Below are positions 1 through 8,687 of a stretch of DNA of 64,000 bases, in pieces (position 1 is the stretch's first letter; each line of letters starts with the position of its first letter). Made by a program: the position numbers and the translations under genes. The stretch comes from Streptomyces dangxiongensis (lineage in GTDB: Bacteria > Actinomycetota > Actinomycetes > Streptomycetales > Streptomycetaceae). Below the pieces are notes generated by a model. That model saw nothing but the letters and a program-made list of their open reading frames with translations, ran no database searches and was not told the origin of the DNA. The stretch covers positions 248,001-312,000 of the forward strand of contig NZ_CP033073.1 of assembly GCF_003675325.1 (NCBI RefSeq), written 5' to 3'.

Positions 1-398
1 CGGCGTCGCCGACCTGGTGCTGGGCCGGCGCCGTCCGCAGGGCCGGGGCACCTGGCCCGTACACGCCCGCGCCGGGAATCTCGCGGTGACGCGGATGCTG
101 CGCCGGCGTACCGGTCTGCACCTGCACGATCTGGGCCCGCTGCGCGCCGCCCGCCGTGAGGCGCTGCTCTCCCTGAGCCCTGACCGACCGCCGCAGCGGC
201 TACCCGCTCCAGATGGTCGTGCGGGCCGCCGACGCCGGCTGGCACGTCACGGAGCACGACGTGCCGTACCGGCCCCGTACGGGCACGTCCAAGGTGACCG
301 GGACGTGGCGCGGGACCTGGCAGGCGGTCCGGGACATGAGCCGGGTCCTGGCCGAGCGGCCGGCCGGGGCGCCGGGCGGGCGGAGGGCCGTACGGTGA
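1..398 (+). CDS. Glycosyltransferase family 2, C-terminal part, frameshifted
   Basis: Only the last ~130 residues lie in the window; the catalytic GT-A domain is upstream of base 1. The segment resembles the tail of polyprenyl-phosphate-sugar (DPM1-like) GT2 enzymes: a GNLAVTRMLRRRTG stretch, DLGPLRAARREALL, then DRRSGYPLQMVVRAA and EHDVPYRPRTGTSKVTGT. The first half reads in frame 2 and the second half in frame 3. The switch is explained by one extra C in the CCC run at about 178-180. The stop overlaps the GTG of the next gene (GTGA), so the two are probably translationally coupled. Family assignment is good; the exact sugar and acceptor cannot be told. Confidence 0.75.
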
Positions 399-1012
399 CC
401 ACGCTCCTCGTCATCGCCAAGGAACCGCGACCGGGACGGGTCAAGACCCGCCTCACCCCGCCGTACACGCCCCACGAAGCGGCCGCGCTGGCCGAGGCGT
501 GCCTCGCGGACACCCTCGACGTGGTGGCGGCCACCCCGGCCGTCCGCCGTGTCCTCGTCCTGGAGGGCGCTCCCGGCCCCTGGCTGCCGCCCGGTTTCGA
601 GGTCGTCCCGCAGTGCGCGGGCGGTCTCGACGCGCGGCTGGCGGACGCCTTCGCCGGCTGTACGGGCCCGGCGCTCCTCATCGGCATGGACACCCCGCAG
701 GTGACACCCGGGCTGCTGACCGTTGACTTCGCCGGCTGCGACGCCTGCTTCGGGCCGTCGGCCGACGGTGGCTTCTGGGCGCTGGGGCTGGCGGAGCCCG
801 ACCCCGCTCTGCTGCGCGGTGTGCCTATGTCGACCCCGGTGACGGGTGAGGTGCAGCGCGAACGGCTCGTGGACGCCGGGCTGCGGGTGCGTGACCTGCC
901 CCTGCTGCGGGACGTCGACACGGCGGCCGACGCCCGTGCCGTCGCCGCCCTGGTCCCGCACGGCCGGTTCGCCGCGCGGCTGGCCCGGTACGCGACGGGG
1001 GCGGGCCGATGA
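395..1012 (+). CDS. DUF2064 / TIGR04282-type glycosyltransferase-like protein
   Basis: A 205-residue protein with the nucleotide-sugar-transferase-like fold of DUF2064: the start TTLLVIAKEPRPGRVKTRL is the hallmark (K-x-P-x-x-G-x-V-K-T-R-L), followed by GPALLIGMDTPQ and FGPSADGGFWALGL. The family sits next to GT2 enzymes and methyltransferases and is presumed to move sugar or nucleotidyl groups, but its substrate is unknown. The GTG start overlaps the stop of the upstream glycosyltransferase, and its own TGA overlaps the ATG of the methyltransferase. The three therefore form a tight operon. Confidence 0.85.
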   Translation: MTTLLVIAKEPRPGRVKTRLTPPYTPHEAAALAEACLADTLDVVAATPAVRRVLVLEGAPGPWLPPGFEVVPQCAGGLDARLADAFAGCTGPALLIGMDTPQVTPGLLTVDFAGCDACFGPSADGGFWALGLAEPDPALLRGVPMSTPVTGEVQRERLVDAGLRVRDLPLLRDVDTAADARAVAALVPHGRFAARLARYATGAGR

Positions 1013-1755
1013 GCACCGCCGTGCCCGCGTGGGCCGCCGCCGACTCCTACACGGCCGCCCTGCGGGCCGGACGCGGGCCGCTGTTCCTGCGCCGGGAGGA
1101 CGGCTGGCTGCTGCCGCTGGAGGTGGAACGCTGGTGCGCCCGGGCCGACGCGGCCGACCTGGACGTCCTGGACCGGTGCGAGGGCACCGTGCTGGACGTG
1201 GGGTGCGGGCCCGGGCGGCTGGTGGCGGAACTCGCCAGGCGGGGCCGGGCGGCCCTCGGCATCGACGTCAGCGAGGCCGCCGTCGGCCACGCCGTACGGC
1301 TCGGCGGCCAGGCCCTGCGGCGCTCGGTGTTCGAGCCGCTGCCCGGCGAGGGCCGCTGGGGCACCGTGCTGCTCATGGACGGCAACGTGGGCATCGGCGG
1401 TGACCCCCGCAGGCTCCTGGACCGGGTGACCCGACTGCTGCGTCCCGGCGGCCTGCTGATCGCCGAGACCGCCCCGGTGGACGTCGACGAACGCGCTCAC
1501 GTGCGCGTCGTGGACGCCCCGGGCACCCGCGCGGCCGGCGCCCCCTTCCCGTGGGCGCGGGTCGGGACGCCGGCGCTGCTGCGTCACGCGCGGGGCTGGG
1601 AGCCGGCCGGCCGGTGGGCGGCCGACGGCCGGTCCTTCGTCGCCCTGCGCGGCCGCAGCGCCAGCAGCAGGGCGGAACCACCGAAGAGTACGGCGGTGAT
1701 CAGCAGCCAGCGGGCGGGGAAGCCGTCCGGCGACAGTCCGGTGGCGAGCCGGTAA
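1009..1755 (+). CDS. Class I SAM-dependent methyltransferase
   Basis: A 248-residue Rossmann-fold methyltransferase. Motif I is VLDVGCGPG at residues 61-69, followed by the acidic GIDVSEAAV and LLMDGNVGIGGD, then LLRPGGLLIAET (post-motif region). It starts at an ATG overlapping the DUF2064 stop. The recognisable domain ends near residue 215 (DGRSFVALRG); the remaining ~33 residues run antisense into the C-terminal coding part of the convergent membrane-protein gene and are poor in hydrophobic residues, so the natural stop may have been lost. The substrate is unknown. Its place in the glycosyltransferase operon suggests a small sugar- or lipid-linked substrate. Confidence 0.8.
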   Translation: MSTAVPAWAAADSYTAALRAGRGPLFLRREDGWLLPLEVERWCARADAADLDVLDRCEGTVLDVGCGPGRLVAELARRGRAALGIDVSEAAVGHAVRLGGQALRRSVFEPLPGEGRWGTVLLMDGNVGIGGDPRRLLDRVTRLLRPGGLLIAETAPVDVDERAHVRVVDAPGTRAAGAPFPWARVGTPALLRHARGWEPAGRWAADGRSFVALRGRSASSRAEPPKSTAVISSQRAGKPSGDSPVASR

Positions 1756-2069
1756 CGCCGGTCCGCCATCCCGCTGATCAGTGGGAACCAGACGAGGAGG
1801 AGCAGCGCGGACAGGGCTGCCGGGACGCGTACGTACATCGTCCACTCCCGGCGGCCGGCCGCGCCGAGCCCCCGTACGACGGCCCGGTCCGCGACCGCGT
1901 ACAGGGGCAGCAGGACGAGGTCGTGCAGGAGGGCCCCACCCACCCACCACAGGGCCACGCCGGGCCGGTCGTCCCCGAGCAGCCGCACCCCCGCGTAGGC
2001 GGCGAGCGCGAACGAGCAGACCAGCACGAGCAGGTGGAAGGGGCTGCCCAGCGGCGGCAGGCGCCTCAT
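1584..2069 (-). CDS. Small polytopic membrane protein
   Basis: About 161 residues beginning MRRLPPLGSPFHLLVLVCSF, with four predicted membrane spans (about residues 10-27, 38-58, 78-100 and 121-140). The ATG overlaps the TGA of the upstream molybdopterin oxidoreductase (ATGA), so the two are translationally coupled. The C-terminus overlaps the methyltransferase gene tail-to-tail by about 170 bases, which is unusual. It may be a partner or membrane anchor of the oxidoreductase; this is inferred from coupling only. Confidence 0.7.
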   Translation of the reverse strand: MRRLPPLGSPFHLLVLVCSFALAAYAGVRLLGDDRPGVALWWVGGALLHDLVLLPLYAVADRAVVRGLGAAGRREWTMYVRVPAALSALLLLVWFPLISGMADRRYRLATGLSPDGFPARWLLITAVLFGGSALLLALRPRRATKDRPSAAHRPAGSQPRA

Positions 2070-3295
2070 CGCAGGTCTCCGAACGTCAGCCGGGCCACCC
2101 ACTTGGTGTTCAGCACGCCGGGCGCGGCGGGGACGATGACGCGCGCCGGGTGGCCGTGGTCGGGGGACAACTCCTCGCCGTTGACGTACAGCGCTAGCAG
2201 CGAGCGCGGGTCGGCCACCTGATTGGCGCGCAGGGCCGCCTTGCGGAAGGCGCCGTGCCGCTGGAGGGACTCGACGAGGAGGTCCGGCGGATCGCCGTCG
2301 TACCCGGCGAGTACCGCCAGGTCACGCAGCCGCACCCCGCGCCACCACTGGTCCGAGGTGGACCAGCCCTCCACGCAGGCGATGGGCAGGGCGGCGCTGT
2401 GCAGGGGGAGCCGCAGCAGGTCGGGCCGGCCGAGGCGGACGGTGCCGGCCCGGCCCGTGACGACGAGCCGCCACGCGTCCTCGTGCGTGTCCGCCGTCCG
2501 GATCCCGGCGTAGACCGCCGTCTTGTTGATCTGGAAGCCGTTCGGGCCGGTGCCGGGGTCGGCGCCGCCGTGCGGCGCCAGCAGGGCGGTGCGCCGCAGC
2601 CCGTCGAAGTTCTGTCCCACCGTCGTGGCGAACAGCAGCAGCGAGCCGCCGCCGGCGAACCGGAGCGCGCCGCGCCGGGAGACGGTGGGCGGGTCCGGCA
2701 GCGGGGAGGCCAGGTCGCCGTCCGGTTCGCCCCGTCGGCGCAGGGTGCGGACGGCCGCCGGTGTCTTGAGCACGGCGTGGGCGACGAACGCGGCGAAGAA
2801 CACCCACGCGCCGTAGAAGTGCAGCGGGTAGAAGGAGCCCGGGAAGACGTAGTCGAGCTGGACGTTGAGCACACCGGTCCCGAACTCGAACAGCGCGCCG
2901 CCCACGAGGAGCAGCAGGGAGATCCGCTCCAGGGCGTGGGTGAGCGAGCGGGCCGGCGGCAGCGCGAACAGCCTGGGCACCACCGACCACAGCTTGGCGA
3001 GCAGGATCGGGATCAGGGTGATGCCGAGGGTGACGTGGACGCCCTGGTCGAGGCGGTACAGCCAGTGCGGGTCCGTCGGCCAGGAGAAGAGGTAGAAGCC
3101 GAGGACGCCCTTGTCCGGGGTCTGGTCGTTCACCGGCGACAGGTCGGGATTGTAGGCGGCGTACGACGCCAGGCCCGTCACGAACAGGACGGTGATGCCG
3201 GCGAGGAGGACGACGCCGAGCACCGAGGTGAGCCAGGTGCCGCGCAGCGGGCTGCGCCAGAAGGCGGGTGAGGTGGGTGGGAGAGGGTGCCGCAT
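2066..3295 (-). CDS. Cytochrome b561-like / sulfite-oxidase-type molybdopterin fusion protein
   Basis: 409 residues in two parts. Residues ~20-180 form four membrane spans with histidines at 87, 159 and 173, as in cytochrome b561-type haem proteins. Residues ~250-409 form a sulfite-oxidase-like molybdopterin domain, with Cys307 in PIACVEGWSTSDQWWRG as the probable molybdenum ligand and NGEELSPDHGHPARVIVP near the end. It probably passes electrons between a periplasmic-side substrate and the quinone or haem pool; the substrate is unknown. The protein is fused, whereas MsrP/MsrQ-type systems split these functions over two genes. It is followed by a coupled small membrane protein and transcribed towards the methyltransferase operon. 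Confidence 0.85.
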   Translation of the reverse strand: MRHPLPPTSPAFWRSPLRGTWLTSVLGVVLLAGITVLFVTGLASYAAYNPDLSPVNDQTPDKGVLGFYLFSWPTDPHWLYRLDQGVHVTLGITLIPILLAKLWSVVPRLFALPPARSLTHALERISLLLLVGGALFEFGTGVLNVQLDYVFPGSFYPLHFYGAWVFFAAFVAHAVLKTPAAVRTLRRRGEPDGDLASPLPDPPTVSRRGALRFAGGGSLLLFATTVGQNFDGLRRTALLAPHGGADPGTGPNGFQINKTAVYAGIRTADTHEDAWRLVVTGRAGTVRLGRPDLLRLPLHSAALPIACVEGWSTSDQWWRGVRLRDLAVLAGYDGDPPDLLVESLQRHGAFRKAALRANQVADPRSLLALYVNGEELSPDHGHPARVIVPAAPGVLNTKWVARLTFGDLR

Positions 3296-3408
3296 GCCTC
3301 GACCGTAGGCCCGCGGATCCGCGGTGCGGGGGGTGCCGCTGATGACGAAACGCTGACGTCGGGACCGGACGGCGGTACGGAACCGGCCGCGCGGCCTAGC
3401 GTTCCGTT

Positions 3409-4785
3409 GTGATCCGCCTCCGCCCTCGTGGCCGCACCGCCGACCTGTACGCGGACCTGTACGCCGCCCTGGCCGCCGTCCTGCTCGTGCTGACGGCCGT
3501 GCTCGTCGGCCGCCGTGTCCAGGACGCCCACCGCTCCCTCTTCGTACACTGGCCGCCGCTGTTCGCCGACTGGGATCCGCACACGGGGCCGGGGACGCCG
3601 GCCGCCGTGCTGGTGGCGTTCGCCGCGGTCCTGTACGGACCGGCCCTCGCGCTGCGGCTGCCGTGGCGCGGACTGCTCGCCGTGTCCTGGGCCGTGGCCC
3701 TGGCCTGGACGTGGTCGCTGGCCCTGGTCGACGGGTGGCAGCGGGGCGTGGCCGGGCGGCTCACCACGCGCAACGAGTATCTGACGGTCATCGGCCGCTT
3801 CGACGACATCCCGGCCGCCCTGCGGGAGTTCACCCGGCACATCGTCGCGGGCCCGCCCGGCGCCTGGCCGGCCCACATCGCCGGTCATCCCCCGGCCGCC
3901 ACGCTCACCTTCGTCCTGCTGGACCGGGCCGGTCTGCGGGGCGGCGGCTGGGCGGGCGCCTGGTGCATCACCGTGGGCGCGACGGCGTGCGTGGCCGCGC
4001 TGGTGACGGTCCGGGCGCTGGCCGACGAGCGGCTCGCCCGGCGGGCGGCGCCCTTCCTGGTGCTGGCCCCGGCCGCCGTCTGGGTGGGCGCCTCCGCCGA
4101 CGGCTACTTCATGGCGGTCGCCGCGTGGTCCGTGGCCCTGCTGGCGCTCGCGGTGACCGGACGGTCCGTGGGGTGGGCGGCCCTGTCCGGGCTGCTGTTC
4201 GGCCTGACCTGCTATCTCTCGTACGGTCTGACGCTGTTCGCGCTGATCGGCGCGGCGGTGCTGGTGCCGGGGCGCCATCGGGTCCGCGAACGCCCGCTGA
4301 TCGCCGTGCTGCCGGCCGCCGGGGCCGCGGTCGTGCCCGTGCTGTTCACGCTCGCCGGGTTCGACTGGTGGGAGGCGTACCGGCTGCTGGTCACCCGCTA
4401 CAACCAGGGTGTCGGCGGAATCCGGCCGTACGGCTACTGGGTGTGGGCCAACCTGGCCTGCACGGTGCTGATCACCGGTGTGGCGACGGCGGCGGGCCTG
4501 CGCCGGACCGGTGCGCTGCTCGTCCGGCGCCGCCACGACGTCCTGTCCCTCCCCGGGCGTCCCGGGGCGGCGGCCCGGCTCGCGCTCCTCGTGTCCGCCG
4601 CGCTGCTCGCGCTGCTGTGCGCGGACCTGTCCGGCATGAGCAAGGCGGAGACGGAACGCATCTGGCTGCCCTTCGCGCTGTGGCTCCTGCCCTCCGGCGC
4701 TCTCCTCAGCCACCCCCGCGCCTGGCTCACCGCCCAGGCGGTCCTGGCCCTGCTTCTCAACCACCTGCTGCTCACGGGGTGGTGA
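3409..4785 (+). CDS. Polytopic membrane protein, GT-C-like
   Basis: 458 residues, GTG start, about 11-12 hydrophobic spans. An extracytoplasmic loop after the first spans carries DGWQRGVAGRLTTRNEYL and a His-rich AGHPPAATLTFVLLDRAG. The architecture and repeated aromatic loops resemble GT-C fold, polyprenyl-phosphate-sugar-dependent glycosyltransferases, but I see no unambiguous catalytic DxD. It is divergent from the molybdopterin fusion (about 110 bases between starts) and lies in the same neighbourhood as the GT2 and DUF2064 genes. A role in transferring the lipid-linked sugar is plausible but inferred. Confidence 0.7.
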   Translation: MIRLRPRGRTADLYADLYAALAAVLLVLTAVLVGRRVQDAHRSLFVHWPPLFADWDPHTGPGTPAAVLVAFAAVLYGPALALRLPWRGLLAVSWAVALAWTWSLALVDGWQRGVAGRLTTRNEYLTVIGRFDDIPAALREFTRHIVAGPPGAWPAHIAGHPPAATLTFVLLDRAGLRGGGWAGAWCITVGATACVAALVTVRALADERLARRAAPFLVLAPAAVWVGASADGYFMAVAAWSVALLALAVTGRSVGWAALSGLLFGLTCYLSYGLTLFALIGAAVLVPGRHRVRERPLIAVLPAAGAAVVPVLFTLAGFDWWEAYRLLVTRYNQGVGGIRPYGYWVWANLACTVLITGVATAAGLRRTGALLVRRRHDVLSLPGRPGAAARLALLVSAALLALLCADLSGMSKAETERIWLPFALWLLPSGALLSHPRAWLTAQAVLALLLNHLLLTGW

Positions 4786-4866
4786 GCCGCGCCTCTCCCT
4801 CGGCACCGGCGCCCGCGTGGATCGGGCGGGTGGCCCCGTCCGCCCGCGCACGGCACACTGACCGGC

Positions 4867-5250
4867 ATGATCGGACGCCTGTTCTCCCTCGTCATCGACT
4901 GCCCCGCCCCCTCGGAACTCGCCGGTTTCTACGAGAGCCTGCTGTCGCTGGCCCGGGTGGAGGACACGGCCGACTACGTGGTGCTCCGCGGCCCGTCGGG
5001 CACGGAGACGGTGACGTTCCAGCGTGTCGACGGTTTCCGGCCGCCCCGGTGGACCGACCGCGATCGTCCGGGCCTGATGCATGTCGATGTGATGGTGGAC
5101 GACCTGGATGTGGCCGAGGCGAAGGTGCTCGCCCTGGGGGCCACGCTGCTCGAGGGGTCCGACAAGCCCATCGGGTACCGCGTGTACGCCGATCCGGTCG
5201 GGCACCCCTTCTGTCTCGTCACCCGGGAAGGGGTGACGGCCGGCGTGTGA
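4867..5250 (+). CDS. VOC (glyoxalase/bleomycin-resistance fold) family protein
   Basis: 127 residues with the paired beta-alpha-beta-beta-beta pattern of the vicinal oxygen chelate fold: SLVIDCPAPSELAGFYESLL at the N-terminus and MHVDVMVDDLDVAEAKVLALGA then VYADPVGHPFCLV at the C-terminus. This is the common 'glyoxalase-like' actinobacterial subgroup. Its substrate cannot be inferred from sequence. It stands alone between a membrane protein and a convergent small gene. Confidence 0.85.
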   Translation: MIGRLFSLVIDCPAPSELAGFYESLLSLARVEDTADYVVLRGPSGTETVTFQRVDGFRPPRWTDRDRPGLMHVDVMVDDLDVAEAKVLALGATLLEGSDKPIGYRVYADPVGHPFCLVTREGVTAGV

Positions 5251-5251
5251 C

Positions 5252-5300
5252 GGGGGTACGGCCCGCTGCCCGCGTTCCGTCGGGAGGGGGCCGTACCCCC
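5252..5300. terminator. Bidirectional hairpin terminator
   Basis: A 13-base perfect stem (5252-5264 pairing with 5288-5300, GGGGGTACGGCCC and its complement) with a 23-base loop lies exactly between the convergent VOC gene and the 48-residue gene. There is no U-tract, as is common for Streptomyces terminators. Confidence 0.7.
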
Positions 5301-5305
5301 GGTCG

Positions 5306-5452
5306 TCACCGGCGGGCGCGCAGCTTTTCGAAGAGCCGTTGGGCCTGGGCGCGGCGGCGCGGGTCGGCCGCGGCGCGGCGTGCCTGTTCGATCGTGCGCC
5401 GGCCCTGGGGGCTGCGCGCGAACTGCTTGATCCGTTCGACGACTCCGGACAC
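5306..5452 (-). CDS. Conserved 48-residue basic protein
   Basis: A short gene starting GTG with a strong AAGGAGA ribosome-binding site five to six bases upstream. The product begins MSGVVERIKQFARSPQG and ends LFEKLRARR. It is highly basic and helical, with no membrane span. Small proteins of this type are widespread in Streptomyces without known function; a nucleic-acid-binding or membrane-surface role is only a guess from the charge. The perfect terminator beyond the stop supports it as a real transcription unit. Confidence 0.7.
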   Translation of the reverse strand: MSGVVERIKQFARSPQGRRTIEQARRAAADPRRRAQAQRLFEKLRARR

Positions 5453-5617
5453 GACTCTCCTTCCGCCGGGGTAGCGGGGTACCCCGCTCTCTTCGGGTCC
5501 TGTGCCGTTCCGCCTACCCGGTGACCGACGATCCAGCCCTTGCGGCCGGCCCCGCGACCGTCTCGCCGTCTGCTGCCGCCCTGACGCCTGCTCAGGACGC
5601 AGCAGTTCAGGCCCTGT

Positions 5618-7859
5618 TCAGCGTCTGCCGGGGGTCTTGTCGTCGACCGCGGGCGCGGGGGCGGTGTGTGCGATCCGTGCCAGGTCGGTCATGAGGGAGG
5701 CCAGCCAGGACGCGGTCGCGTAGTACCGCCGGGGAGCGCCGGGCGGCTCGGCCCGGAAGGGCGCCAGAGCCGCCGCACCGGGAGAGATCACCGGTACGGA
5801 TGCCGGGGTGTCGCCCCCCGGGTCCAGTGCCGCGGACACCAGCAGCATCCGCCCCGCCACCCGCTCCCCCAGCGCGCCGGCCGACGTGGCCGCCGCCGGG
5901 TTCAGCGCGGTGAGCGGCGGTTCCAGCAGCCGGTCCGAGCCCCACAGGGTGTGATGGCCGGTCATCAGCGTGGCCTGCCAGTCCATGTCGGGCAGCTCCG
6001 CCCTGCGCCTGCTGAGCTGGAGCGGCGTCGGCTCGCTCAGGAACTGCGCGTAGGCCGACTCCGCCAGGATGACGGCGCGTTGCAGCGACCGGTGACCGGG
6101 CACGCCCGACTGGACGGCCGCCGCCGTGCCGTCGGGTCCGGCCACCGAGGCGCTGGTCGCCACGACGATCTCCGCCGCCCTGCGCAGCAGTTCGGCCGCC
6201 GCGTACCGCAGCTCGTCGTGCGCGCCGCGGGGCCAGGCCAGCACGCCGAAGACGGCACCGATGGCGCTGCCGATCAGCACATCCAGCAGCCGGACCTCCG
6301 CCAGCCGCCACGTCGGCGGCGCGAGCTGGGCGAAGACCAGGGCCACGAGGACGGTGAACAGGCCCTGCGCCCAGCCGACCCCCTTGACCGGCCCGACCGT
6401 GAAGCCGAACAGCATCCACACCGGCAGCACGGCGGCGTAGACGGCGGTGTCGGAACCCACCGCGAGCAGGATCGCGGCGGTCAGCAGGGCCCCGGCCAGG
6501 GTGCCCGCCAGCGCCAGCCGGACGGTGCTCCAGGTCTGGTTCACGGTGGTACGGGTGATGGTGAGCGTCGCCAGCATGGCCCAGAAGCCGTGGGGCAGCG
6601 TGTCCACCCCGGCGACGAGCCGGACCGCCGTGAGCGCCAGGGCGAGGCGCACCGCGTTCTGGAAGAACACCGACCGGCGCCCGGCGTGGCCGCGCAGCCG
6701 GTGCCACCACAGGACCGGGGCCCGCTGGGAGGCGTACCAGAAACGCCCGAGCGGCACCTCCACCACGGCGTGCCGGCCGCGCACCGCCAGGTCGGCCGCC
6801 GTGCCCATCGCCAGCGCCGCGTCGGCGATCTCCAGCAGGGCGGCGTGGTGGCGCAGTACGGCGGGCGGGAAGTCCGGCGCGGGCGCGGCCCGGTCGGGCG
6901 GGTGACAGCCGCGGGCCGTGCCGGGAGGAGGGCCCGCGGACAGGGCGGACAGGTGGGCGCGTGCCGCGACCAGCCGCGCCGACTCCGCCGTGGGCGGCGG
7001 ACCCGACCGCAGGCAGGCCGCGGTCGCCGTCGCCAGCCCGGCCACCGCGCGCAGTACGGCGCTCACATCCGGCCCCGGGTCCCGGCCGGGCCCTGACCGC
7101 AACTGGGCCAGCCTGGTGAGCAGGGCACGGGTGGCCAGACCGGTGTGGGTGAGCGCGCGGTCCCGCACCCCCGGCCCCGCCGGACGCTGCGCCTCCGGCA
7201 CGGTGACGGCCCGCAGCGCCTGACCGGCCCGCTGGGCGGCGTCGGTCTCCGTACCGGTCAGGGCGTAGGGGGGTGCGGCGAGCAGCGTGGCGCAGCGCCC
7301 GGCGGTCAGGGCGCCCCGGGCCGCGAGCTCCCGGTACGTCGTCGGGCCGGGCTCGGCGCACAGGAGCGCCTCGGCGACGGCCAGCACGACCACACCGGTG
7401 GTCGTTCCGGCCAGCCGGTCGCCGAGCGAAGCGGGATCGTAGGGCGGGAACGACGGCAGGATGTAGAGGAGCTGGAGTCCGGGCGCGGCCCCCGCCGGAC
7501 GCGGGCCGCCCACGGCGGCGAAGGCCAGCGCGAAGCCGACCACCAGCATGCCGGCCACCGCGCTCCACGTGCGCACCGACAGACAGGTGCCGATGGTCAC
7601 GAGGATCCAGCACACCGGGAGCAGCCGCACAACCGTCACGGCGCGCCCGCGCCCGGTGCCGGGGATCCTGGACAGTCCGCCCAGTGCCACGGCGGCGAAC
7701 AGTGCGTAGGTCGCCGCCACGGGCCGGCCCAGGCCGTAGCGGAAGAGGTAGAAGCCGGCCGCGGGCCAGCGTCACGGTCAGCGCATGGCGGGCGGAGACG
7801 GCGTAGGCCGTCGGCAGTCGACCGACCAGGGCACCCCACACCCCTACAGGATCACCCAC
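5618..7859 (-). CDS. FUSC-family inner-membrane transporter, frameshifted near the N-terminus
   Basis: About 745 residues. It has two blocks of membrane spans, one N-terminal (AATYALFAAVALGGL onwards) and one central FUSC_2-type block (GFWAMLATLTITRTTVNQTW, then LAGTLAGALLTAAILL), with a cytosolic region in between and a soluble tail. FUSC proteins are aromatic-acid or fusaric-acid exporters related to AaeB and YccS. The first ~35 residues (WGALVGRLPTAYAVSARHALTVTLA) are in one frame and the rest in another. One extra base in the GGG run at 7763-7765 (CCC on the coding strand) restores AAGFYLFRYGLGRPVAATYALF. The exact start is uncertain; GTG 7859 is chosen, with alternatives at 7841 and 7904. 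Confidence 0.8.
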
Positions 7860-7938
7860 GGCCCCGGTCCCGGCACCTCGCACGGCCGCCGCCGCGCACC
7901 ACACCTCCCGCGCCTCACGAGGTGCGGGAGACCCACGG

Positions 7939-7963
7939 GTCTGACAGCGTCGGACGGGGGCAC
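7939..7963 (+). promoter_or_regulatory. Candidate SigB-type promoter of dps
   Basis: GTCT at 7939-7942, a 15-base spacer, then GGGCAC at 7958-7963, 45 bases before the dps start. This fits the Streptomyces SigB/SigF-family pattern GNNT-N14-16-GGGYAY. The spacing is right, but the -35 is only a partial match. Stress-sigma control of dps is known in streptomycetes. Confidence 0.5.
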
Positions 7964-8007
7964 CTGTGCTCAGGCAGGGACTTCACCCATCGACACAGAG
8001 GTGAGCT

Positions 8008-8581
8008 ATGACCACTCAGCCCAACGACCTGACCCCCAAAGTACACCGTTCCGGGCATCGAGCGGGAGGCGGCCGGCCGGCTGATCGGTCTGCTGCGGCT
8101 GCGCCTGCACGCGCTCAACGACCTTCACCTGACGTTGAAGCACGTGCACTGGAACGTGATCGGGCCGCACTTCATCGCCGTTCACGAGATGATCGACCCC
8201 CAGGTCGACCAGGTGCGCGAGATGGCCGACGACGTCGCGGAGCGCATCGCCGCGCTGGGCGGGATCGCCCAGGGCACGCCGGGCGCGCTGGTGAAGGAGC
8301 GCACCTGGGACGACTACTCCATCGGCCGGGCCGACGCCATCGCGCACCTCGGCGCGCTCGACCTCGTCTACACCGGGTTGATCGAGGGTGTCCGGGCCGC
8401 GGTCAAGGAGGCGGGCGAGATCGACCCCGCCACCGAGGATCTCCTGATCGGCCAGCTACGCGATCTGGAGCAGTTCCAGTGGTTCGTGCGGGCCCACCTG
8501 GAGAGCTCGCGCGGCACCCTCGCCACCGGCGACGCACACTCCGAGGAGGAGGCGGCGGCCAAGGGGGCCGAACTGAGCTGA
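8008..8581 (+). CDS. dps: Dps-family DNA-binding ferritin, frameshifted at codon 11
   Basis: About 190 residues: MTTQPNDLTPK, then after one frame change YTVPGIEREAAGRLIGLLRLRLHALNDLHLTLKHVHWNVIGPHF. The ferroxidase residues are present: KHVHWNVIGPHF (His), then HEMIDPQVDQVREMADDVAERIAALGG (Asp, Glu). Dps forms a dodecamer that oxidises iron and protects DNA. The frame change is explained by one extra A in AAA at 8038-8040 (CCCAAAGTAC read as CCC AAG TAC), so the real gene is probably intact. An AGAGGTG site precedes the ATG. It is followed by a strong hairpin. Confidence 0.88.
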
Positions 8582-8618
8582 ACCCGCCGGGGGCGGTGAG
8601 CCCGCTCCCACGGCACCG

Positions 8619-8651
8619 GCGCGCCGCCGTCCCCCGGGGACGGCGGCGCGC
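8619..8651. terminator. Bidirectional hairpin terminator
   Basis: A perfect 16-base inverted repeat, 8619-8634 against 8636-8651, separates the convergent dps and S9 peptidase genes. Confidence 0.75.
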
Positions 8652-8687
8652 GGCCGGTTCCAGGACCCGGCCGGACGGTCAGCCCTG

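Noticed and set aside
247..5205. Very long open frames on the minus strand (for example 247-1950 and 3178-5205)
   Set aside because: They are antisense to recognisable genes, with low-complexity Arg/Pro/Gly/Ala composition caused by high GC and few stop codons.
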